Below are positions 1-6,871 of a stretch of DNA of 14,234 bases, one piece after another. The stretch is from an uncultured Oscillibacter sp. Lineage in GTDB: Bacteria; Bacillota; Clostridia; Oscillospirales; Oscillospiraceae. The position numbers and the translations under genes are program-made. The stretch covers positions 1 to 14,234 of the forward strand of contig NZ_CAJUBK010000056.1 of the NCBI RefSeq assembly GCF_910584465.1. The letters are read 5' to 3'. A model generated the notes under the pieces. That model had not been told where the DNA came from. It saw only the letters and a program-made list of their open reading frames with translations, and ran no database searches. Position 1 is the first letter of the stretch, and the number at the start of each line of letters is the position of its first letter.

Positions 1-235
1 CGGCGGCGCCGATGGGGCCGGTGATGGGGCCCGCGCCGGCGATGGACGAGAAGTGATGGCCCATCAGGATGGGGGCCTTGGCGGGGACGTAGTCGATGCC
101 GTCCTCCAGGGCATGGGCCGGGGTGGGCTTATCCAGCTCACCGACGCCCCACTGCTTGCACAGCCAGCGGCCATAGAAGATATAGCCGACGACCAGCACA
201 GCGACGCTGATGATGAGAAGTACTAATCCGTTCAT
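1..235 (-). CDS. cstA: CstA-family transporter, N-terminal part (runs off left edge)
   Basis: Only the first 78 codons are in the window. They begin MNGLVLLIISVAVLVVGYIF, a hydrophobic first membrane segment, and later contain HHFSSIAGAGPITGP at about residues 60-74, a hallmark of the carbon-starvation protein A family. In E. coli CstA and its relative act in peptide or pyruvate uptake; the substrate here cannot be read from the fragment. The ATG at 233-235 is preceded on the minus strand by AGGGAGAG, which supports this start. The 170-aa gene upstream ends 54 bases before it on the same strand with no strong terminator between, so the two are probably co-transcribed. Family assignment is firm; substrate is open. 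Confidence 0.9.
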   Translation of the reverse strand, partial: MNGLVLLIISVAVLVVGYIFYGRWLCKQWGVGELDKPTPAHALEDGIDYVPAKAPILMGHHFSSIAGAGPITGPIGAA

Positions 236-268
236 GAAAACACTCTCCCTCTTTCATGATCTTGTTTT

Positions 269-285
269 GGGGGATCCTCTCCCCC
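269..285 (-). other. Short intergenic hairpin between the 170-aa gene and cstA
   Basis: GGGGGA (269-274) and TCCCCC (280-285) form a 6-bp stem with a 5-base loop. On the minus-strand transcript it is followed by AAAA, not U residues, so it does not look like an intrinsic terminator. It could act as an RNA-processing or stability element between the two cistrons. Confidence 0.35.
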
Positions 286-289
286 GGGG

Positions 290-802
290 TCATTTGGAGG
301 CGAAATTGGCCTCCAGGGTCTTGCGGGCCCCCCTCCCGGCTGGATTGGAGAGGAAGCTCACGGTGGAACATTCCATTGCTGCTATGTGATACTCCATCCA
401 GCCATGGAGTGCCAGCCTGAAATTCTTGTGGAAGCGGGTCTTCTTCAGGACCTTCTTCGCCTCCGGGTCGATGACCCCCGCCAGGACCACCAGGGTGACG
501 AAGGAGCTCATATGCTCCTTATGGGGCCGGATCTGCGCCAGGCCCGTCTCCAGGGCCCGGGCGGTCAGCTCCCGCGCCTGGGCGGCGTCCAGACGGTCGG
601 TCAGGTAGAAGTAAGTATAGTCGTGCTGCTCGGTGGCGTAGAACTGCTTATCCCGGCGGACGAGGTAATGCTCGTCTCGGAGGAAGTAGTGGGCCATGGC
701 GGGCCACGTCCCGCCCTCCGACGGCACGTCGCGGGTGACGTCGTAATTGTGGGAATAGGCGTTCAGCAGCTTCTCGAAGCATGCCTGAGGGGTCATCTCC
801 AT
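290..802 (-). CDS. Conserved-looking hypothetical protein upstream of cstA (170 aa)
   Basis: I do not recognise the family. The product is soluble-looking, with no signal peptide and no membrane segment. It is rich in aromatic and His residues (for example YATEQHDYTYFYLTD at about residues 55-69) and has a basic stretch KKVLKKTRFHKNFR at about 116-129. The ATG at 800-802 has GGAGG seven bases upstream. An open frame continues further upstream, but only through palindromic leader sequence, so the shorter start is preferred. It is the first gene behind the promoter at 906-934 and lies 54 bases before cstA, so a role tied to the transporter is plausible from context only. Confidence 0.75.
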   Translation of the reverse strand: MEMTPQACFEKLLNAYSHNYDVTRDVPSEGGTWPAMAHYFLRDEHYLVRRDKQFYATEQHDYTYFYLTDRLDAAQARELTARALETGLAQIRPHKEHMSSFVTLVVLAGVIDPEAKKVLKKTRFHKNFRLALHGWMEYHIAAMECSTVSFLSNPAGRGARKTLEANFASK

Positions 803-817
803 AGCGTCCTCCGATCC

Positions 818-874
818 GTCCCTCCGGGACCGCCGTCCCTCCAGGGACGGCGATGGAGGGGGCGCCCCCTCCAT
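818..874 (-). repeat. Three abutting hairpins in the 5' leader of the 170-aa gene
   Basis: Three inverted repeats lie end to end. The first is GTCCC/GGGAC at 818-822 and 826-830. The second is a 10-bp stem, CGCCGTCCCT (831-840) against AGGGACGGCG (843-852), with a 2-base gap. The third is a perfect 22-base palindrome at 853-874 centred on GGCGCC. They fill most of the transcribed leader between the promoter (906-934) and the ribosome site. None has a U-tract, so terminator function is unlikely; a leader regulatory structure or an inserted palindromic repeat family is possible. Confidence 0.7.
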
Positions 875-905
875 GGGGATCCCGAGACCCCCAGCTTGCA
901 GTGGC

Positions 906-934
906 ATTATACACCCGCCTCGGCGATTTGTTAA
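906..934 (-). promoter_or_regulatory. Sigma-A promoter for the 170-aa gene and cstA
   Basis: Read on the minus strand: -35 TTAACA (929-934), 17-base spacer, -10 TATAAT (906-911). Transcription should start near 899, giving a leader of about 97 nt that contains the three hairpins. Confidence 0.75.
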
Positions 935-945
935 GAGGGTTTGAG

Positions 946-964
946 CAAATTTGTGTACAATTTG
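946..964. promoter_or_regulatory. Candidate operator upstream of the cstA-operon promoter
   Basis: The inverted repeat CAAATT (946-951) and AATTTG (959-964), with a 7-base spacer, sits about 12 bp upstream of the -35 box. That is a typical place for an activator or a repressor to bind. It lies in an AT-rich patch, so chance is possible. Confidence 0.35.
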
Positions 965-1040
965 TGAATAAGGACGAAAGGATCGTGAGTTTTGCCAGGG
1001 GATGCGCGGGCATATGGAAAAAGCAAGCGGCATACTGCAC

Positions 1041-1083
1041 AAAAAACACCGTCATCCTTTGGAAGAGATGACGGCGTTTTTGT
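1041..1083 (-). terminator. Bidirectional intrinsic terminator after the FadR-type gene
   Basis: CCGTCATC (1049-1056) pairs with GATGACGG (1067-1074) around a 10-base loop, flanked by A6 (1041-1046) on the left and T7 (1077-1083) on the right. The arms including these tracts match at 15 of 16 positions, so it can work on both strands. Its main client is the minus-strand regulator ending at 1102. Confidence 0.85.
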
Positions 1084-1101
1084 CGAAAAGATCCCCTGGG
1101 A

Positions 1102-1782
1102 TCAGTCGTGCAGGGTGTTGATGAGGTGCTTCATGTGGATGCTCATGGCGTACCGGGCCCCGGCCTCGTCCCGCTGGAGGAGGAAGTCCAGGATCATCCG
1201 GTTGTCCCCCAGGGCGATGTCCTGCATCCGCTGGCGGCTGGGGGAGATCTGCAGGATCTCGTCCACGGCGCTGTTGATGATGGGGTAGAGCCGCCGCATA
1301 TACTCGTTGTGGGACGCCTTGATGATGGCCCAGTGGAACTCCTGGTCCGCCAGGGGCCAGTTGCCCCCCTCGGCGGCGATGCGCTCCACCCGGGCGGCCT
1401 TCTTGCGGATCTGCTCCAGCTCGTCGTCGCTGGCCCGCTGGCAGGCCAGGGCCACTGTGGCGGGCTCGAAGATCAGGCGCATCTCGAAAAGATCCTTGGC
1501 CCGGACCCGGGAACGGATGCCCGCCAGGGCCGTCAGGTCCACCCCCGGGGCCGGGAGGTCCCCGGCGACGAAGGTCCCCTTCCCCCGCTGGATGTCCAGC
1601 ACGCCCTGGGCCACCAAGAAGGAGATGGCCTCCCGCAGGGTGGTCCGGCTGACCCCCACGGCCTCGCTGAGCTCGTTCTCGTTGGGCAGCTTGCTGCCGG
1701 GGGGATAGCGGCGCTCCTCCACGATCCATCCATAAAGCCGGTCCGCCGTCTGCTCCGACAGTTTGGCGCGTTTGCCTTCCAT
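1102..1782 (-). CDS. FadR-subfamily GntR transcriptional regulator
   Basis: This 226-aa protein has an N-terminal winged helix (about residues 8-73, with SKLPNENELSEAVGVSRTTL and the wing QRGKGTFV) and a C-terminal FCD effector domain (about 95-220). FCD proteins usually hold a metal with Asp, His, His, His. D146 and H150 (DQEFH) and the last His, H216, are visible, but the third position reads GDNR with Asn194 where His is expected. The ATG at 1780-1782 has GGAGG eight bases upstream. The gene is divergent from the 2-oxoacid oxidoreductase operon, sharing a 192-bp intergenic region. Regulators of this family often control neighbouring carbon or amino-acid catabolic genes, so it probably controls that operon and itself. 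The ligand is unknown. Confidence 0.92.
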   Translation of the reverse strand: MEGKRAKLSEQTADRLYGWIVEERRYPPGSKLPNENELSEAVGVSRTTLREAISFLVAQGVLDIQRGKGTFVAGDLPAPGVDLTALAGIRSRVRAKDLFEMRLIFEPATVALACQRASDDELEQIRKKAARVERIAAEGGNWPLADQEFHWAIIKASHNEYMRRLYPIINSAVDEILQISPSRQRMQDIALGDNRMILDFLLQRDEAGARYAMSIHMKHLINTLHD

Positions 1783-1844
1783 AGACGTTCCTCCATCCTC
1801 CGGCGGGGCTGCCGGGCGTTCTCGAAAGATCGGGCGATATCTGT

Positions 1845-1873
1845 ACTATAACGCCTCCCTCCAAAAAAAACAA
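1845..1873 (-). promoter_or_regulatory. Promoter for the FadR-type regulator
   Basis: Minus-strand -35 TTGTTT (1868-1873), 17-base spacer, -10 TATAGT (1845-1850). It lies nine bases from the -35 box of the divergent plus-strand promoter, an arrangement that suits shared regulation. Confidence 0.55.
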
Positions 1874-1881
1874 GGAAGGAC

Positions 1882-1910
1882 TTGACAGCAGACCAAAGTT
1901 CGTATAAAAT
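1882..1910 (+). promoter_or_regulatory. Promoter for the 2-oxoacid oxidoreductase operon
   Basis: -35 TTGACA (1882-1887) is followed after 17 bases by -10 TAAAAT (1905-1910); TATAAA at 1903-1908 is an overlapping alternative with a 15-base spacer. A leader of about 58 nt runs to the GTG start at 1975. Confidence 0.75.
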
Positions 1911-1920
1911 GACATCATAC
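1902..1920. promoter_or_regulatory. Candidate operator over the -10 region of the oxidoreductase operon
   Basis: GTAT (1902-1905) and ATAC (1917-1920) form an inverted repeat with 11 bases between, overlapping the -10 box and the likely start point. The position would suit repression by the divergent FadR-type regulator. Half-sites are only four bases long, so this is weak. Confidence 0.3.
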
Positions 1921-1974
1921 AATGGACGGATATACTAGACAACATGACCGCCGTCCCCGGAAGGAGGCCCCGCC

Positions 1975-2649
1975 GTGACTGCCGCCGAACGCTTCCCCCA
2001 CCGGCTGACCATCGTCACCGGGCACTACGGCACCGGGAAGACCGAATTCTCCGTGAACCTCGCCCTGGCGCTGGCCGGGGACGGGGAGCGGACCGCCCTG
2101 GCGGACCTGGACATCGTGGACCCCTATTTCCGCAGCCGGGAGCGCCGCGACCTGCTGGAGGCGGCGGGCGTCCGCCTGATCGCCTCCCCCCAGTCCTGCG
2201 CGGACGCGGACGTGCCCGCCCTCCCGGCGGAGCTGCTGTCCGTGCTGGAGGATCGGACGGTCCGGGGGGTGCTGGACGTGGGGGGCGACCCCTCCGGGGC
2301 CAGGGTGCTGGCCCGCTGGCGGGCCAGGCTTTTGCGGGAGGACTGCCAGGTCCTCTACCTCGTCAACGCCAGCCGGCCGGAGGTCCGCTCGGCGGAGGGC
2401 ACCGTGGAGTACCTGCGGGGCATCGAGGCCGTGACGGGCCTGCCCTGCACGGGGCTGGTGAACAACACCCACCTCTGCGGCGAGACCACGGCGGAGGTGG
2501 TCCGCGCCGGCGCGGACCTGGCGGAGGAGGTCTCCCGGAGGACCGGGATCCCCGTCGTCTGCCATGCGGCGGAGGAGCGGCTGGCGGACCAGCTGGCGGA
2601 CCTGCCGCTGTTCCCCATCGAGATCCGGATGAAGAGGCCCTGGGAATGA
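1975..2649 (+). CDS. MinD/ParA-like P-loop ATPase of the oxidoreductase operon
   Basis: This 224-aa protein has a Walker A motif GHYGTGKT at residues 16-23, a switch-like DLDIVDPYF at 44-52 and a Walker B-like VLDVGGDPSG at 99-108. It therefore belongs to the SIMIBI (MinD/CooC/NifH-like) NTPases. The start is GTG at 1975 with AAGGAGG seven bases upstream; an upstream ATG at 1944 is out of frame. It is the first gene of the operon, 59 bases before the ferredoxin gene. Similar ATPases sit in front of such oxidoreductase genes in other clostridia (from memory). No function is established that I know of. By analogy with CooC, a role in cofactor or Fe-S maturation is possible; this is inference. 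Confidence 0.85.
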   Translation: MTAAERFPHRLTIVTGHYGTGKTEFSVNLALALAGDGERTALADLDIVDPYFRSRERRDLLEAAGVRLIASPQSCADADVPALPAELLSVLEDRTVRGVLDVGGDPSGARVLARWRARLLREDCQVLYLVNASRPEVRSAEGTVEYLRGIEAVTGLPCTGLVNNTHLCGETTAEVVRAGADLAEEVSRRTGIPVVCHAAEERLADQLADLPLFPIEIRMKRPWE

Positions 2650-2708
2650 TGGGGACGGATGAGGACAAGGAGACAAAAAGGAGATAAAAGGAAAGGAGAT
2701 CATGCCCC

Positions 2709-2918
2709 ATGGCGATCCATCTCACCTTCCGCCAGGACCGGTGCAAGGGATGCGGGCTCTGCGTCACCGCCTGCCCCAAGCACATCCTGGCCCTGGACGG
2801 AGGCACCAACGTGAAGGGCTACCACCCCGCGTCCTGCACGGACGAGGCCGCCTGCATCGGCTGTGCCAGCTGCGCGAAGATGTGCCCCGATTCCATCATC
2901 ACCATCCATAAAGACTGA
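2709..2918 (+). CDS. 2[4Fe-4S] ferredoxin-type delta subunit of 2-oxoacid:ferredoxin oxidoreductase
   Basis: This 69-aa protein has two complete cluster motifs: C12, C15, C18, C22-Pro (CKGCGLCVTACP) and C49, C52, C55, C59-Pro (CIGCASCAKMCP). It is the electron-transfer subunit that passes electrons from the catalytic core to free ferredoxin. It precedes the alpha, beta and gamma genes. The ribosome site AAAGGAG (about 2692-2698) lies 10 bases before ATG 2709. A closer ATG at 2702 is out of frame and would give a nonsense 69-aa product, so initiation here may be inefficient. The next gene's ribosome site starts at this gene's stop codon, so the two are tightly linked. Confidence 0.93.
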   Translation: MAIHLTFRQDRCKGCGLCVTACPKHILALDGGTNVKGYHPASCTDEAACIGCASCAKMCPDSIITIHKD

Positions 2919-2933
2919 AAGGAGCCGCGTCCC

Positions 2934-4001
<1,068 letters not shown>

Positions 4002-4002
4002 G

Positions 4003-4746
4003 ATGACGGCGATCTATGAGAAGACCAAGGGCCTGCAGGACACGGAGCTCCACTACTGCCCCGGCTGCAGCCACGGCATCGTACATAAGCTGATCGGCGA
4101 GGTCCTGGAGGAGATGGGGGCCCTGGGCACGGCCATCGGCGTGTGCCCGGTGGGCTGCGCGGTGTTCGCCGGGAACTACTTCTCTTTCGACACCATCGAG
4201 GCCGCCCACGGCCGGGCCCCGGCGGTGGCCACCGCCGTGAAGCGGACCCATCCGTCCCAGCCGGTGTTCACCTACCAGGGCGACGGGGACCTGGCCTCCA
4301 TCGGCGCGGCGGAGATCGTCCACGCCGCCATGCGGGGGGAGAAGTTCACCACCATCTTCATCAACAACGCCATCTACGGCATGACCGGTGGGCAGATGGC
4401 CCCCACCACCCTGATCGGACAAAAGGCCACCACCGCCCCCCTGGGCCGCACGAAGGAGCAGGCGGGCATGCCCATCCGGGTCGCCGAGCTGCTGGCCACC
4501 CTGGACGGCTGCGTCTACGCCGAGCGGGTCTGCGTCACCGATATCCCCCACCTGAACAAGGCGAAGAAGGCCCTGAAGAAAGCCTTCGCCCGGCAGATGG
4601 CCGGGGACGGCTTCACCTTCATAGAGGTGCTGGCGGCGTGCCCCACCAACTGGGGCATGGAGATCGCGGAGGCCAACCAGTGGCTGATGGAGCATATGGC
4701 CGCGTACTATCCCCTGGGCGTCATCAAGGATACGGAGGCGATGTGA
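4003..4746 (+). CDS. 2-oxoacid:ferredoxin oxidoreductase, beta (TPP-binding) subunit
   Basis: This 247-aa protein carries the thiamine-diphosphate motif GDGDLASIG (residues 93-101) ending at INNAIYGMTGGQ (about 120-131). Cysteines C19 and C22 (YCPGC), C48/C52 (CPVGC) and C213 (ACPTNW) match the four that hold the proximal [4Fe-4S] cluster in related oxidoreductases. It is the catalytic partner of the alpha subunit. ATG 4003 has AAGGAGG at 3987-3993, inside the end of the alpha gene, with one base between the two cistrons, implying translational coupling and equal expression. It is named VorA or KorB depending on convention, so no symbol is given. Confidence 0.93.
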   Translation: MTAIYEKTKGLQDTELHYCPGCSHGIVHKLIGEVLEEMGALGTAIGVCPVGCAVFAGNYFSFDTIEAAHGRAPAVATAVKRTHPSQPVFTYQGDGDLASIGAAEIVHAAMRGEKFTTIFINNAIYGMTGGQMAPTTLIGQKATTAPLGRTKEQAGMPIRVAELLATLDGCVYAERVCVTDIPHLNKAKKALKKAFARQMAGDGFTFIEVLAACPTNWGMEIAEANQWLMEHMAAYYPLGVIKDTEAM

Positions 4747-4747
4747 G

Positions 4748-5290
4748 ATGAAGAAGGAAGTCATCCTGTCCGGCTTTGGAGGTCAGGGCGTGATGTCCAT
4801 CGGCAAGAACCTGGTGGAAGCCGCCGTGGAGGAGGATCTGGAGGCCTCCTGGGTGCCCTCCTACGGCCCCGAGATGCGGGGCGGCACCGCCAACTGCACG
4901 GTCATCATCAGCGACGGGCGCATCGGCGCGCCCCTGGTGGAGCGCCCCAGCGAGGTCATCGCCATGAACCGGGCCGCCCTGGCCAAGTTCGAGGGCTCCG
5001 CCGCCCCCGGCGGCACGGTGTTCGTCAACAGCAGCATCGTCCCCGACAAGGTCCGGCGGGACGATGTGAAGGCCGTGTACGTGCCCTGTGACGAGATCGC
5101 GGCGGAGCTGGGCAACGCCAAGGTGGCCAACATGGTCATGCTGGGGGCCTACGTCGCCGCCACGGGGGTGCTGAAGCCCGAGACCATCGAGCACATGATC
5201 CAAGAGATGTTCACCGGGGCCAAGGCGAAGCTGGTGCCTCTGAACCTGGAGGCCCTGCACCGCGGGATGGCCTGCGGCGCTCCCGCCTGA
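4748..5290 (+). CDS. 2-oxoacid:ferredoxin oxidoreductase, gamma subunit
   Basis: This 180-aa protein has the gamma-subunit start ILSGFGGQGVMSIGKNL (about residues 6-22) and the strongly conserved SYGPEMRGGTANC (about 38-50), which contribute to the CoA-binding domain. The usual length for the family is about 175-190 aa. ATG 4748 follows the beta-gene stop after one base. It is the last gene of the operon: a strong terminator begins 25 bases after its stop codon. With the delta, alpha and beta subunits it completes the four-part enzyme (order delta-alpha-beta-gamma). Confidence 0.92.
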   Translation: MKKEVILSGFGGQGVMSIGKNLVEAAVEEDLEASWVPSYGPEMRGGTANCTVIISDGRIGAPLVERPSEVIAMNRAALAKFEGSAAPGGTVFVNSSIVPDKVRRDDVKAVYVPCDEIAAELGNAKVANMVMLGAYVAATGVLKPETIEHMIQEMFTGAKAKLVPLNLEALHRGMACGAPA

Positions 5291-5315
5291 CGGGCGGTCC
5301 GGCGCGTCCTTTTGG

Positions 5316-5343
5316 GGGAGGGGCTCCGCGCCCCTCCCTTTTT
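5316..5343 (+). terminator. Intrinsic terminator of the oxidoreductase operon
   Basis: GGGAGGGGC (5316-5324) and GCCCCTCCC (5330-5338) form a perfect 9-bp GC-rich stem with a 5-base loop, followed by T5 (5339-5343). Confidence 0.93.
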
Positions 5344-5356
5344 GCCGCTTTGCCGC

Positions 5357-5385
5357 TTGACTTTGCCGGGAGGCGGGCATATAAT
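5357..5385 (+). promoter_or_regulatory. Promoter for ilvE
   Basis: -35 TTGACT (5357-5362), 17-base spacer, -10 TATAAT (5380-5385). Expected start near 5392. It lies just after the preceding terminator, so ilvE is transcribed separately from the oxidoreductase genes. Confidence 0.85.
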
Positions 5386-5402
5386 CGTTCAAAGTGAGAA
5401 AC

Positions 5403-5430
5403 CGGGCCCCGGCCCGGCGCCGGGGGCCCG
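5403..5430 (+). other. Very GC-rich hairpin in the ilvE leader
   Basis: CGGGCCCCGGC (5403-5413) pairs with GCCGGGGGCCCG (5419-5430), a stem of 11 bp with one bulged G and a 5-base loop. No U-tract follows, so it is not an obvious terminator. It sits about 11 nt after the predicted transcription start and 33 nt before the start codon. It may stabilise the mRNA 5' end or lower translation. Confidence 0.6.
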
Positions 5431-5463
5431 TCCCCCCAATAACGAAGGATAGGAGTGTCCATC

Positions 5464-6540
5464 ATGCTGGATATCAAGATCACCAAGACCGCCGCGCCCA
5501 AGGCGAAGCCCGCCGACGAGAACAAGCTGGGCTTCGGCAAGATCTTCACCGACCACATGTTCGTCATGGATTACACCGCCGGCGAGGGCTGGCACGATCC
5601 ACGCATCGTCCCCTACGCGCCCTTCCCCATGGATCCCGCCACCGTCGTCTTCCACTATGCCCAGGAGCTGTTCGAGGGCATGAAGGCGTACCGCACCGCC
5701 GATGACGTGGTCCAGCTCTTCCGCCCCGAGTGCAACGCCCAGCGGATGCAGGACTCCTCCGACCGGATGTGCGTCCCCCAGATCCCCGTGGAGGACTTCG
5801 TCCAGGCCGTGAAGGCCCTGGTGGAGCTGGAGAAGGACTGGGTGCCCCATATCGACGGCGCCTCCCTGTACATCCGGCCCTTCGTCTTCGCCACGGACGT
5901 CGGCCTCGGCGTCCACGCCAGCAAGCACTATACCTTCTGCATCATCTGCGCCCCCTCCGGCGCGTACTACGCCGAGGGCATCGATCCCGTGCGCATCTAC
6001 GTGGAGGACGAGTATGTCCGCGCCGCCCCCGGCCTCACCGGCTTCACCAAGTGCGGCGGCAACTACGCCGCCTCCATCAAGGCCGGCGAGCTGGCCGAGG
6101 AGAAGGGCTTCGCCCAGGTCCTCTGGCTGGACGGCGTGGAGAAGAAGTACGTCGAGGAAGTCGGCAGCATGAACATCATGTTCAAGATCGACGGGAAGAT
6201 CTACACCGCCGCCTGCACCGGCACCGTGCTCCCCGGCGTGACCCGCCGCAGCTGCATCGAGCTTTTGAAGGACTGGGGCTATGAGGTCGTCGAGGGCCCC
6301 CTGGCCATCGCCGACGTGATGGAGGCCGGCCACGCGGGCAAGCTGGAGGAGGTCTTCGGCACCGGCACCGCCGCCGTCATCTCCCCCGTCAAGGAGCTGG
6401 ACTGGAAGGGCGACAAGGTCTTCATCAACGGCGGGGAGATCGGCCCCGTCACCCAGAAGCTCTACGACACCATGACCGGCATCCAGTGGGGCAGGATCCC
6501 CGACAGCAAGGGCTGGACCGTGCCCGTGTGCAAGGGCTGA
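5464..6540 (+). CDS. ilvE: Branched-chain amino acid aminotransferase
   Basis: This 358-aa PLP enzyme of fold type IV interconverts Val, Leu and Ile with their 2-oxoacids using 2-oxoglutarate/glutamate. FTKCGGNYAASIKAGELAEE (about residues 194-213) contains the PLP lysine, Lys196 in KCGGNY, matching the lysine of KLGGNY in eukaryotic BCATs. The following VLWLDGVEKKYVEEVGSMN matches the same long-form subgroup. The start ATG 5464 is chosen because AGGAG (5451-5455) is eight bases upstream; a GTG at 5455 overlaps that ribosome site. The gene is monocistronic by its own promoter. Next to a branched-chain-type oxidoreductase operon, it would supply 2-oxoacids for oxidation, though it can also act in synthesis. 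Confidence 0.95.
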   Translation: MLDIKITKTAAPKAKPADENKLGFGKIFTDHMFVMDYTAGEGWHDPRIVPYAPFPMDPATVVFHYAQELFEGMKAYRTADDVVQLFRPECNAQRMQDSSDRMCVPQIPVEDFVQAVKALVELEKDWVPHIDGASLYIRPFVFATDVGLGVHASKHYTFCIICAPSGAYYAEGIDPVRIYVEDEYVRAAPGLTGFTKCGGNYAASIKAGELAEEKGFAQVLWLDGVEKKYVEEVGSMNIMFKIDGKIYTAACTGTVLPGVTRRSCIELLKDWGYEVVEGPLAIADVMEAGHAGKLEEVFGTGTAAVISPVKELDWKGDKVFINGGEIGPVTQKLYDTMTGIQWGRIPDSKGWTVPVCKG

Positions 6541-6550
6541 GCCGTCCCCC

Positions 6551-6583
6551 GAGGCCCTCAGCGGCTCAGCCGCTGAGGGCCTC
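6551..6583 (+). other. Perfect 15-bp hairpin after ilvE, without U-tract
   Basis: GAGGCCCTCAGCGGC (6551-6565) pairs perfectly with 6569-6583 around a TCA loop, 11 bases after the ilvE stop. The sequence after it is TCCAGCG, so a classical intrinsic terminator is not supported; it may protect the 3' end or work as an atypical terminator. A second stem, CCGGGCCC (6599-6606) with GGGCCCGG (6612-6619), follows directly. Confidence 0.7.
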
Positions 6584-6674
6584 TCCAGCGCCGCGCGGCC
6601 GGGCCCGCCTGGGGCCCGGGCTCCCGCGGGCCTGGGGCGGATCGAAAGAAAAATGGGAAAACGAAAGAAAAGGC

Positions 6675-6703
6675 TTGACAAACATGGGGAGTTCGTGTAT
6701 CTT
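6675..6703 (+). promoter_or_regulatory. Promoter for tRNA-Val
   Basis: -35 TTGACA (6675-6680), 17-base spacer, -10 TATCTT (6698-6703). This would start transcription about 8-10 bases before the mature tRNA 5' end at 6719. TTATAT at 6702-6707 is an alternative -10 but is too far from the -35. Confidence 0.65.
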
Positions 6704-6718
6704 ATATGTGTTCGCTTC

Positions 6719-6795
6719 GGACGATTAGCTCAGCTGGCTAGAGCACCTGCTTGACGTGCAGGGGGTCACAGGTTCGAGTCCTGTATCGTCCACCA
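6719..6795 (+). tRNA. tRNA-Val(GAC)
   Basis: Full cloverleaf by eye. Acceptor GGACGAT pairs perfectly with ATCGTCC. The D-arm stem is GCTC/GAGC. The anticodon stem CCTGC/GCAGG encloses loop TTGACGT, giving anticodon GAC, which reads GUC (and GUU by wobble). The T-arm is ACAGG/CCTGT around TTCGAGT. The discriminator is A and the 3' CCA is encoded (6793-6795). Length is 77 nt. It appears to be a single tRNA gene, not part of a cluster within the window. Confidence 0.97.
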
Positions 6796-6800
6796 GGAAA

Positions 6801-6831
6801 AAGGCACGCCATCCGGCGTGCCTTCCTTTTT
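6801..6831 (+). terminator. Intrinsic terminator after tRNA-Val
   Basis: AAGGCACGCC (6801-6810) pairs perfectly with GGCGTGCCTT (6815-6824) around ATCC, followed by CC and T5 (6827-6831). Confidence 0.92.
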
Positions 6832-6871
6832 AGCGGACGGCTCACGACACGGAAGGGGAGGAGCGGATCCT

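Noticed and set aside
5455..5463. GTG at 5455 as the ilvE start
   Set aside because: It overlaps the AGGAG ribosome site; ATG 5464 has correct spacing.
5389..6681. A 430-codon open frame opposite ilvE
   Set aside because: Shadow of high GC at third codon positions; ilvE on the plus strand has its catalytic lysine and a proper promoter.
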